A DNA stretch of 64,000 bases from Magnetococcales bacterium (GTDB taxonomy: Bacteria; Pseudomonadota; Magnetococcia; Magnetococcales; JADFWU01): the NCBI GenBank assembly GCA_015234045.1, contig JADFWU010000008.1, positions 36,040 through 100,039 of the forward strand, read 5' to 3'. Of this stretch, positions 50,948 to 59,293 are shown piece after piece; the stretch's first letter is position 1, and each line of letters begins with the position of its first letter. Position numbers and translations under genes: made by a program. Under the pieces are notes generated by a model. The model was given only the letters and a program-made list of their open reading frames with translations, did not search any database and was not told the origin of the DNA.

Positions 50948-51545
50948 TCTACACAAATGACACCATATAATACCTGAGTAAATACAAAGGACCGGGGAGA
51001 CACAATCCTTCCACATTGGAACAAGCGCTAATTAATCAATAAAAATAAAAATGCGCTTTTCCGCTTTCTTTTGCCTTGATGACACCCATCGCATCTCTTT
51101 CCAGCACAAATTTCCCAAGACTATCTATTGTAAACACATAGTTTCCAGAACACTGGTAACAGCATGTTCATATCTGCTCACAGTATGAGTAATTTAACAT
51201 AACTGTAAATACAATAATAACCATATTACTATTTAACGTAATCCAAGAGATTAGAGCCATACTCATATTAATCAAGACTACCTTCATCAATAATCGGTAA
51301 TTATTAATAATTTCATGGTATTCACCGTTGAATCCTTAATTTTGAAGGTCTATACTGAATGGGATACAAAGAGTTTCGGAAAAAATTAATCATCTCATTT
51401 TTCTGGTCTCTTGGTCTTTCTGCTGCGTTCTAGCGACGGTTATGTGCAAAAAGCATGCGCCGATTTCTGCGTTTTGTGGACGGATCTTTGGACCTGATGA
51501 TTCATTTTTTCCGTGACCAAAATAAAAAATTCGGGGAGAAAAACC

Positions 51546-52409
51546 ATGGCTTTGACCATTAACAGCAATCTTGCTGCCTTGGCCATCCGTGGCAACATGG
51601 ACAAGGCAACATCTGCTCTTTCAAAAAGCTTTGAAAGACTTTCGTCTGGCCTTCGGGTCAACCGCTCCGCTGATGACCCTGGTGGTCTGGCGATGGCGTC
51701 CAAGTTTACCGCCCAACTGCGTGGAGCCAATCAGGCTATCCGTAACGCCAATGATGGTGTTTCCATGCTTCAGGTGGCAGACGGCGCGCTGGAAGAGACA
51801 GATAGTGCCTTGCAATCGTTGCGCGAATTGATGGTGCAAATGGCAACATCCACCCTAACCTCCAGTGATCGTTCCGATATCTGGACTGAAGTGGTCGAAT
51901 TGGTCTCAGAAATTGATCGACTGTCACAGGAAACCGAGTATAACGACCAGGTTTTATTGTATAACGCAGCTGGAAACTCCTTTACTGGCGGTATCCAAGT
52001 CGGTGCTGATGCCAATACGACTATTGGTATTGATATCAAAGTGGCTGATGCGTCCAGCATTGGTGCAGGAGTCTCAACGGTTACAGCATCGGATATCGAA
52101 AACACCTGGGGAGCCACCAGCGCTATCTCACATGCCAATGGCATGCTTGATAACTTTGACAACGCCATCTCATCGGTTTCTGATATCCGTGCTACCATCG
52201 GCGGTTTGCAGAGTCGATTGGATCACGCAATTAATTCGCTGGGAAGCTATAGTGAAGGCATGGAGTCAAGCTACTCGAACATCATGGATGTAGATGTGGC
52301 TGATGAAACAACATCACTGGCTAAAAACGCAATTCTACAACAAGCAGGCGCTGCCGTACTGGCTCAAGCCAATCTGCAACCTCAAATCGTTCTATCGCTT
52401 TTGAGGTAA
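51546..52409 (+). CDS. fliC: Flagellin
   Basis: INSNLAALAIRGNMDKATSALSKSFERLSSGLRVNRSADDPGGLAMASK and C-terminal QQAGAAVLAQANLQPQIVLSLL. Confidence 0.93.
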   Translation: MALTINSNLAALAIRGNMDKATSALSKSFERLSSGLRVNRSADDPGGLAMASKFTAQLRGANQAIRNANDGVSMLQVADGALEETDSALQSLRELMVQMATSTLTSSDRSDIWTEVVELVSEIDRLSQETEYNDQVLLYNAAGNSFTGGIQVGADANTTIGIDIKVADASSIGAGVSTVTASDIENTWGATSAISHANGMLDNFDNAISSVSDIRATIGGLQSRLDHAINSLGSYSEGMESSYSNIMDVDVADETTSLAKNAILQQAGAAVLAQANLQPQIVLSLLR

Positions 52410-52583
52410 GACTTTTTGTAACAACGGGGTTACAAAAGAAGAACTGTTCAAATCACCTTGGAATCAACCCTCATGAAGATTCCAAGATGATCGTTTTCTC
52501 TCCGCAACTTCTTTCAGAGTTTACTGATCAATAATTCTCTAATTTTCATACCAGTTTGAGAAAGATTGGGCGCTGACGTACTG

Positions 52584-53612
52584 TTATCTTAATGCTTTCT
52601 GAACACGCCGCACCATTTTTTGCCTATCCTTCTCATTGAGGGGAATCAGCCCACTCTCTACCAGATAGCCCTTTTCACCTATCGCCCGACTACTGATAAA
52701 CTCACCAATATATTCCCGAATTCCATCGACCAGATCAAGATGCTGTTTTTTTACATAGACAAACAGTGGTCGATGACCAGGATATGAACCATTGGCTATA
52801 TTGTCAAAGTGCGGCTTAATACCGTTAATACTGCTTCCTTGAAGCGTGTCCTGATTTCGACTGAGAAATCCGTAACCAAAAATACCGATAGCGCTTTTAT
52901 TGATACTTAACTCACTCACAATCCGTTCATCATCTTCGCCAGACTCAATATAAGCACCATCCTGTCGAATGGTATGGCATGTCTGATTGTATTGGCTGAT
53001 ATCCTTATTTTTCATCACACGCATTATTCTATATTCGCTACAACCGGGTTCCATGATCAGTTTTTCAAAAGCATCACGCGTCCCAGAAGTTTTAGGCGGT
53101 CCTATTACCCAGATATGTTTGTCAGGCAAATTGGTATTGACCTTACTCCAGCGGCTTTTATGATTCTTAACGATATTGCCAACATGATAAGGTGACGGAA
53201 CCTGATCAGCGAGAGCAGTATAGATATCCTTGAGAGTAAAATTGAACTTAGGAGATCTTTTAGAATTGGCAAATACGATGCCATCATAACCAATATGTAC
53301 TTCGATCAAGTGATAGACACCATTTTGCCGACATAACTCTGATTCCTGCTGACTGATACGCCGTGATGCATTGACAATATCAGGATGCTCTTCACCAATA
53401 CCCGCGCAAAATGTTTTCATTCCTCCGCCAGTTCCAGTACTTTGCACTATTGGCTTTTTGTACGAAAAATCCTTACCAAAATGGTCTGAGACTTCAGTTG
53501 AAAAGGGATGAACCGTAGAAGAGCCGGTTATACGTATCTGATCACGGGCAATAGAGACGTTCGTTAGCAGTATATATATTAAGACAGACATAATCATCAA
53601 GCTATATTTCAT
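52584..53612 (-). CDS. pstS: PstS-family phosphate-binding protein
   Basis: RITGSSTVHPFSTEVSDHF...STGTGGGMKTFCAG...GPPKTSGTRDAFEKL. Confidence 0.85.
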   Translation of the reverse strand: MKYSLMIMSVLIYILLTNVSIARDQIRITGSSTVHPFSTEVSDHFGKDFSYKKPIVQSTGTGGGMKTFCAGIGEEHPDIVNASRRISQQESELCRQNGVYHLIEVHIGYDGIVFANSKRSPKFNFTLKDIYTALADQVPSPYHVGNIVKNHKSRWSKVNTNLPDKHIWVIGPPKTSGTRDAFEKLIMEPGCSEYRIMRVMKNKDISQYNQTCHTIRQDGAYIESGEDDERIVSELSINKSAIGIFGYGFLSRNQDTLQGSSINGIKPHFDNIANGSYPGHRPLFVYVKKQHLDLVDGIREYIGEFISSRAIGEKGYLVESGLIPLNEKDRQKMVRRVQKALR

Positions 53613-53827
53613 AGATCAACACTCCAATCCGGCTGTTTGTTTCTACGCTTTATTATTAACGTAGTATCAATTTAGGAATGGTATCATGGTTATCATGATA
53701 ATTTAGTGTTCAAACCGTGAAAATAGGATGCGTTTTTTGCAATAGAGATCTAGTATAGCTCGGTCAACAACATCGAATATTTGTCATACTTAAACTTTCA
53801 CCAAAGTATTATACCTAGTGACAATCA

Positions 53828-54100
53828 TTAGATATCATAACTGCCTGTCTGGCAAATATCCCGTCGAAATGGGCGATCCTTTTTCAAATACCATTCACGG
53901 CTCATGGCTTGCCGACGACAGGCATAACGCTCTGCATAAAGCAGAATCCATTGTCGCCCTCGCGTTGAACGCGCACCAGTACCGTTATTATGGGCCTTCA
54001 ACCGTTTTTGTAGATCGGTTGTCCAACCCACGTAGGTACGCCGTCCACCTTTGCCTGCACTTCCGAGGATGTAGACAAAGTTTGACATTAAAATCACCAA
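53828..54100 (-). CDS. GIY-YIG nuclease-domain protein (UPF0213-like)
   Basis: FVYILGSAGKGGRRTYVGWTTDLQKRLKAHNNGTGARSTRGRQW. Confidence 0.87.
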   Translation of the reverse strand: MVILMSNFVYILGSAGKGGRRTYVGWTTDLQKRLKAHNNGTGARSTRGRQWILLYAERYACRRQAMSREWYLKKDRPFRRDICQTGSYDI

Positions 54101-54183
54101 GGAAGAGTCATCATTCTGTTGACCAATGATTTACTGAATAACCACCCACCAATACGGGTGGTTTGAACCTTTCGCATGGATAA

Positions 54184-55017
54184 TCAATGACCCTGACCTG
54201 AGTATTGCTGATCACGCTCCACACGGTGGAGATCTTTTTTGGTATTTTTTCCGGTCACATAGTGACCAAATTCCGATGATACTGGTGTTTGAAGATGAAA
54301 TGAATGCAACACGTCTACTTGTGTACGATTGTTCGTACCTGTGGACAAACTCAAAACATGACCGCCTAATTGGCGCGTATCATCCAAAAAGTGGAAGTGA
54401 TAGCCCGGCACATTCAAACCTGACATCATTGCAGGTAACCGAAAACCAACCAGTGTGCCTCGGATGTTCTGATAGTCAAAAACCGCCTGATCCTTGACCA
54501 CTTGAGCTAACGGACGATACGGCTTGCTCTGTGCGGGCACGGAACGTACTTTCATCGCTTGAAACAGACCATCCACCCGAAAAGCCACCATTCTATTTGG
54601 TTCATTTGCTTGATCATCCAGCTTTTTTTTAAGGGCGTTATAATCCAATCCAGCCGGCAGAGTAAACGCACTATCCGGCTGAAAAAAAGCTACTGTACTG
54701 AATGGTGTTTGATCGTCAACAGCGACAATACGCGCCTTTCCATCAATACTGACTCGATACACAATGCCATCCAATACCACCATTTCACCATCCAGCGTAT
54801 TGAATGTGCCTAGACCAAAATCGCCCTTTTCAGCCAGTGCGTTGATCTTCAAATCGCCATCATACAATCCTGCCAACAGCGCGTTGATAGTCGCATACTG
54901 AAAGAGCGTATCAGGCGACTGATTGTCGGTCATTTGTTTATTGGCTGGCATAGATGCACAGCCAACAATAAACGCCTGAAACAGAACAATCATGCAGAGT
55001 TTGACGATTATTTTCAT
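54184..55017 (-). CDS. budA: Alpha-acetolactate decarboxylase, predicted lipoprotein
   Basis: LFQYATINALLAGLYDGDL; GTFNTLDGEMVVLDG; GYHFHFLDDTRQLGGHVLSL; N-terminal ...FIVGCAS lipobox. Confidence 0.88.
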   Translation of the reverse strand: MKIIVKLCMIVLFQAFIVGCASMPANKQMTDNQSPDTLFQYATINALLAGLYDGDLKINALAEKGDFGLGTFNTLDGEMVVLDGIVYRVSIDGKARIVAVDDQTPFSTVAFFQPDSAFTLPAGLDYNALKKKLDDQANEPNRMVAFRVDGLFQAMKVRSVPAQSKPYRPLAQVVKDQAVFDYQNIRGTLVGFRLPAMMSGLNVPGYHFHFLDDTRQLGGHVLSLSTGTNNRTQVDVLHSFHLQTPVSSEFGHYVTGKNTKKDLHRVERDQQYSGQGH

Positions 55018-55368
55018 AGCAGCAAGTCACCGAGTTTTGATTGTTTACTGATAATAGACACCATGACACGACAGGCCAAAGATGTGAACGGATCATCATC
55101 ACGATCGGAAAAGTCACTTTTTCAAGCGATTAAAGGAACCAACTTGATTGTAAAAATGATTTTTTTGAAAAATTGCATGAAAACAATTTCGATAATGACC
55201 CTATTGAAGTATATTTGGAGAGAAGAATACAATACTATTTGGATAATTGATAATAGCGTCCAAATAACGTAATGAAGAAAAAACACTCAATACAGCGTGC
55301 TAGTGCTGATATCATGATCATTTCCATACCATGAAACGCCTCAACACACGATCAACAGGAGCAATACC

Positions 55369-55908
55369 ATGGCTGATCTCAAAGGAACCGAAACGGAAAA
55401 AAACATTCTCGCCGCATTTGCTGGCGAGTCTCAAGCCCGCAACAAATATGGTTTTTTCGCTAAGAAAGCACGTAAGGAAGGCTTTGTGCAGATTGCCGAA
55501 GTTTTTGAAGAAACAGCCAATCAGGAACGCGCTCACGCAAGCACATTGTTCAAAATGCTGGATGGTGCCATCGGCTCCACAGAGGAGAACCTTCGCGCCG
55601 CCGCAGCGGGTGAGCAGTATGAACTGGACGAAATGTACCCCTCATTTGCCAAAATCGCCAGAGCAGAAGGCTTTGACCTAATCGCCAATATTTTCGAAGC
55701 CATTGCCATTGCTGAACGCAAACATGGTGAACGGTTTACCAAACTGGCTGATAATATCGCCGAACAGAAGGTCTTTACTCGTAAAAAGAAACAGACCTGG
55801 ACCTGCCGTAACTGCGGTTATCAACACGAAGGTAAATCTGCTCCCGGTGTCTGCCCCGCATGCGCCCACGGCAAGGCCCATTTTGAGATCGAAGCCGAGA
55901 ACTTTTGA
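55369..55908 (+). CDS. Rubrerythrin
   Basis: LAAFAGESQARNKYGFFAKKA; EEtANQERAHA; C-terminal rubredoxin CRNCGYQHEG...CPACAHGKAHFEI. Confidence 0.95.
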   Translation: MADLKGTETEKNILAAFAGESQARNKYGFFAKKARKEGFVQIAEVFEETANQERAHASTLFKMLDGAIGSTEENLRAAAAGEQYELDEMYPSFAKIARAEGFDLIANIFEAIAIAERKHGERFTKLADNIAEQKVFTRKKKQTWTCRNCGYQHEGKSAPGVCPACAHGKAHFEIEAENF

Positions 55909-56001
55909 TAGACTTTCTTAAAAAAGGGATAGAATCCCCCTTTCAAACCTGACCTCAAAAGATCACTCTGTGACTTTCACGGTTAAGATGACAGTATATT
56001 T

Positions 56002-56038
56002 AAACGGGAATGGATCACTCTGTATCCATTCCCGTTTC
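56002..56038 (+). terminator. Hairpin terminator downstream of rubrerythrin
   Basis: aaacgggaatggatcactctgtatccattcccgttt. Confidence 0.6.
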
Positions 56039-56095
56039 ATATGTTGGTGTCGAATCTTCAGGCTGTTGAATGAGATGATTTTATTTTCCGTGACT

Positions 56096-56458
56096 CTAAC
56101 CACCCGCACGTTTCACGGTCCACCCCTCTTTTTTTAAAGCGTCCATCACACGTTCAACATGGTCCCCTTGGATTTCAATCACACCATTTTTTACCGTTCC
56201 ACCAGATCCACACCCTCTTTTAAGTTTTTTACCCAACTGAGCCAGTGAGGATTTTTCCAAAGCCACTCCCTTAATCACAGTAACAATTTTTCCCGCTCGC
56301 CCTTTGGTTTCTCTCGAAACCCGCACGATACCATCTGATTCGGACATCACGCCTTTCTGGCTACAAACACAGCCCGATGCAGGCTTACCACAGTCAGGAC
56401 ATATTCTACCCTGATCGGTAGAGTAGACGAATCTATCTGTTGTTTTTTTGGCTTTCAT
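56096..56458 (-). CDS. yciH: SUI1/YciH-family translation initiation factor
   Basis: CPDCGKPASGCVC; VTVIKGVALEKSSLAQLGKKLKRGCGSGGTVKNGVIEIQGDH. Confidence 0.92.
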   Translation of the reverse strand: MKAKKTTDRFVYSTDQGRICPDCGKPASGCVCSQKGVMSESDGIVRVSRETKGRAGKIVTVIKGVALEKSSLAQLGKKLKRGCGSGGTVKNGVIEIQGDHVERVMDALKKEGWTVKRAGG

Positions 56459-56540
56459 AGAGATCAGAACCTATATGATATTTCAGCATGTTACGCTATA
56501 AATTGGTATAATTGCCTGGATTCTGTTGATTTGACTTTAT

Positions 56541-56586
56541 AGATTCCGGCTGAGGTGCTCATTCAACCGACATCTAGCTGATACCT
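56541..56586 (+). repeat. 46-bp duplicate of higA 3' end (partner 59209-59254)
   Basis: agattccggctgaggtgctcattcaaccgacatctagctgatacct, identical at both sites. Confidence 0.9.
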
Positions 56587-56869
56587 GTAACTCGATGTTC
56601 AAGTTTTTCCTTGGTGGCCTGACAGTCACCCAATCCCGAAAAGCTGGAAGATCAGGAGTTCCATCATGCTTTAGGAATGATTCGTCAGCCCAGCAGGCAT
56701 TCCAGGGCCTTGGCCAAACCCTCCTCACTATTGAGGGATGAGAAAAGCCTGTATATCACAAACAGTTGTTTTCTGGAATAGTATCAGGCTACCAAGGATG
56801 TTTCTTTGTAGCATTAACACACCTTTAGCACCTCTTCCCAAAACCAGTCACCCTGCCCCATTCCACCAT

Positions 56870-57196
56870 TCATAATGGACAAAGAGCCAACGACTCCACT
56901 TCGCTCCACTCTTCTCCTTGCTGTGCTTCCCATAGGTCTACGGCCTGTTGAAGATTAAGCCAGAGGCTTGGAGTTGTATCAAAAGCTTTGGAGAGACGAA
57001 GGGCCATATCAGCGGTGATAGATCCACGCTCGTTGACGATCTTGGAGAGTGTCTTTCTTGAAACGCCAAGACGTTCTGACAGCTTGGTAATGTTCAAGCC
57101 CAAAGGTTCCATATACTGTCTTTGCAGAATTCCACCCGGATGAGTCGGTTTCCGGTTCCTGGTTCTTTGCCTACTCATGGTGATGTCTCCCATCAA
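56870..57196 (-). CDS. higA: HigA-type antitoxin (XRE)
   Basis: PTHPGGILQRQYMEPLGLNITKLSERLGVSRKTLSKIVNERGSITADMALRLSKAFDTTPSLWLNLQ. Confidence 0.93.
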   Translation of the reverse strand: MMGDITMSRQRTRNRKPTHPGGILQRQYMEPLGLNITKLSERLGVSRKTLSKIVNERGSITADMALRLSKAFDTTPSLWLNLQQAVDLWEAQQGEEWSEVESLALCPL

Positions 57197-57489
57197 TGAT
57201 AATCAACCAAGTCAACGCGCCTTGCCTGACCTTCTTCAAACTCGAAAACGATTCTCCAGTTGCCAGTCACCCTCACCGCCCACATACCCTTCATATTTCC
57301 CTTCAACGGATGAAGTCCAGATCCTGGATAACTCAGATCCTCAACCCTGATGGCCGCGTCCAGAAGGTCCAGGATATCGGTAAGCTTCCGGGCAAGATGA
57401 GGAGGCACCCCACGGCGTTTGCCATCGTAGAATAGATCCTCAAGCCCTTTATGGTTGAACGATTCAATCATGGTCATAGTGTAACCCAA
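57193..57489 (-). CDS. higB: HigB/RelE-type toxin
   Basis: IESFNHKGLEDLFYDGKRRGVPPHLARKLTDILDLLDAA...WAVRVTGNWRIVFEFE. Confidence 0.93.
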   Translation of the reverse strand: MGYTMTMIESFNHKGLEDLFYDGKRRGVPPHLARKLTDILDLLDAAIRVEDLSYPGSGLHPLKGNMKGMWAVRVTGNWRIVFEFEEGQARRVDLVDYH

Positions 57490-57678
57490 TCGGTTACACC
57501 TATCAAGACAATGTTCATATCGGGCGATGAGGCAATAATTTTATCTATGTTATTAGAGCATACCCTAGCGACACAGCAAGCATGAGACAGTTTCCGCGTC
57601 AGACCACAACTTGACTTTCGATATTCCAAAAAGGTCCCGAATAGTCTAAAATGGTCCTTCAATAAAGGAGGCAACATC

Positions 57679-57888
57679 ATGTCTGTAAATGTGAAGATTT
57701 CTGAAGAGTTGGTAGCTGAAGCCAAACAGCATGGCCGGGTATTTCACCGCTCACTCCCCAAGCAAATTGAGTACTGGTCACGCATTGGCAAAATGGCTGA
57801 AGAGAACCCGGATCTACCCTACTCCATGATCAAGGATATTTTGCTTGCCCGTCAGGACACTAAACTTGAAGAGTACACTTTTGACTGA
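57679..57888 (+). CDS. ParD-like antitoxin
   Basis: VNVKISEELVAEAKQHGRVFHRSLPKQIEYWSRIGKMAEENPDLPYSMIKDILLA; overlaps RelE-like gene. Confidence 0.85.
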   Translation: MSVNVKISEELVAEAKQHGRVFHRSLPKQIEYWSRIGKMAEENPDLPYSMIKDILLARQDTKLEEYTFD

Positions 57889-58160
57889 TGCGTATTCTTC
57901 AGACTGGAATATTCAAAAGAAATATCAAACGCCTGCATGCCAATCAAAAGAAGGCTCTCGATAAGGCAGTAAGGACTATCATGTCTGACCCTATGGTCGG
58001 TGACGCCAAGGTGGGCGACTTGGCTGGTGTGAGAGTCTACAAATTCAAAATGATTGGACAGTTGATGCTGTTGGCCTATGAAGTGGATGAATCAGGTGAT
58101 GCACTTGTTTTGCTTGCATTGGGCAGTCACGAGAACTTCTATCGGGATTTGAAGTGCTAG
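57888..58160 (+). CDS. RelE/ParE-superfamily toxin
   Basis: ILQTGIFKRNIKRLHANQKKALDKAVRTIMSDPMVGDAKVGDLAGVRVYKFKMIGQLMLLAYEV. Confidence 0.85.
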   Translation: MRILQTGIFKRNIKRLHANQKKALDKAVRTIMSDPMVGDAKVGDLAGVRVYKFKMIGQLMLLAYEVDESGDALVLLALGSHENFYRDLKC

Positions 58161-58220
58161 ATAGAGGATGACCAACAGATTTATATGGAAGCTAAAGCAG
58201 GAATGAACAAATAGAAAAAG

Positions 58221-58267
58221 TGGCGACCCGTACGGGAATCGAACCCGTATTGTCGGCGTGAAAGGCC
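58221..58267 (-). repeat. tRNA-Glu(UUC) 3'-half fragment, att-like repeat 1
   Basis: Minus strand: ggcctttcacgccgacaatacgggttcgattcccgtacgggtcgcca; no 5' half adjacent. Confidence 0.85.
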
Positions 58268-58584
58268 TACTGATTTTCAATTGGATCAATGAGATTACGA
58301 CGACTCAAACATCATAGTTCCTAACCCGTCACTCTCAACTATTCCACACAGCTAAACCTATCAAAAATTACTCTCCATTTCCCAAGACACTACCCAGCAT
58401 AGGATGGTGTGCCACTTCATGAATTTGCTGTCCTATACAGCCACCTTCATAAACAGTCCAAGTTCTCTCACCAAACGGACCATGTTTGACGGACTCACCC
58501 CCTACTCTCTGTATTCAATCCATGTATTCAGGGGTAGCCAGGGTCGATATTGATCCCATATTGGGATCGTGATAAGATTGATCT

Positions 58585-58887
58585 ATGAGAATCATAGCCA
58601 AAAGAACATTGAGGGAATTCTGGGAATCATCGCCCACATTTTGTGATTCCAAAGGCCAGCTTGAAGCGTGGCACAGCTTTGTTTTGAAGGCCAACTGGGC
58701 GACTCCATCGGATATCAAGGCCGAATTTCGAAATGCCAGCTTTCTGAAAGGCAACCGGGTTGTATTCAACATAGCTGGGAACAAGTACAGATTGATCGTC
58801 AAGATCAACTATCAATATCGCATTGTGTATATCCGCTTCATCGGCACCCATGCCCAATACGATCAAATTGATGCGGAGGCAGTATGA
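58585..58887 (+). CDS. higB: HigB-type toxin (mRNA interferase)
   Basis: IIAKRTLREFWESSPTFCDSKGQLEAWHSFVLKANWATPSDIKAEFRNASFLKGNRVVFNIAGNKYRLIVKINY. Confidence 0.93.
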   Translation: MRIIAKRTLREFWESSPTFCDSKGQLEAWHSFVLKANWATPSDIKAEFRNASFLKGNRVVFNIAGNKYRLIVKINYQYRIVYIRFIGTHAQYDQIDAEAV

Positions 58888-59249
58888 TGAATATCCATCC
58901 AATCAAAACAGAGACCGACTATGAAGCCGCTTTGGCTGAAGTTGATCAACTGATGGATGCTGACTTAGACACTCCTGAAGGTGACCGTCTTGATGTGCTT
59001 GTGACCCTCATTGAAGCCTATGAGGCTAAACAGCACCCCATCGGACCTGCTGACCCAATTGAGGCCATTACATTCCAAATGGAGCAATTCGGTCTCACCC
59101 GGAAAGACCTAGAGCAGTATATTGGCAGCCGGGCCAGAGTATCAGAAATTCTGAACCGTAAGCGCCAACTGACTTTGGAGATGATCCGCCGTTTACATGA
59201 CGGATTGAAGATTCCGGCTGAGGTGCTCATTCAACCGACATCTAGCTGA
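58884..59249 (+). CDS. higA: HigA-type antitoxin
   Basis: IHPIKTETDYEAALAEVDQLMDA...GLTRKDLEQYIGSRARVSEILNRKRQLTLEMIRRLHDGLKIPAEVLI. Confidence 0.94.
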   Translation: MMNIHPIKTETDYEAALAEVDQLMDADLDTPEGDRLDVLVTLIEAYEAKQHPIGPADPIEAITFQMEQFGLTRKDLEQYIGSRARVSEILNRKRQLTLEMIRRLHDGLKIPAEVLIQPTSS

Positions 59250-59293
59250 TACCTATAAAGATTATCCAATAGCAACCCACCAAACAGGAAGTA

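Noticed and set aside
56537-56728. 63-aa minus ORF
   Set aside because: Overlaps the higA-tail duplication, no supported start; probably remnant DNA.
58092-58289. Minus ORF MIQLKISRPFTPTIRVRFPYGSPLFLF... (and similar 63655-63843)
   Set aside because: Both are translations through the tRNA-Glu fragment repeat and flanks; the similarity comes from the att repeat, not a protein.
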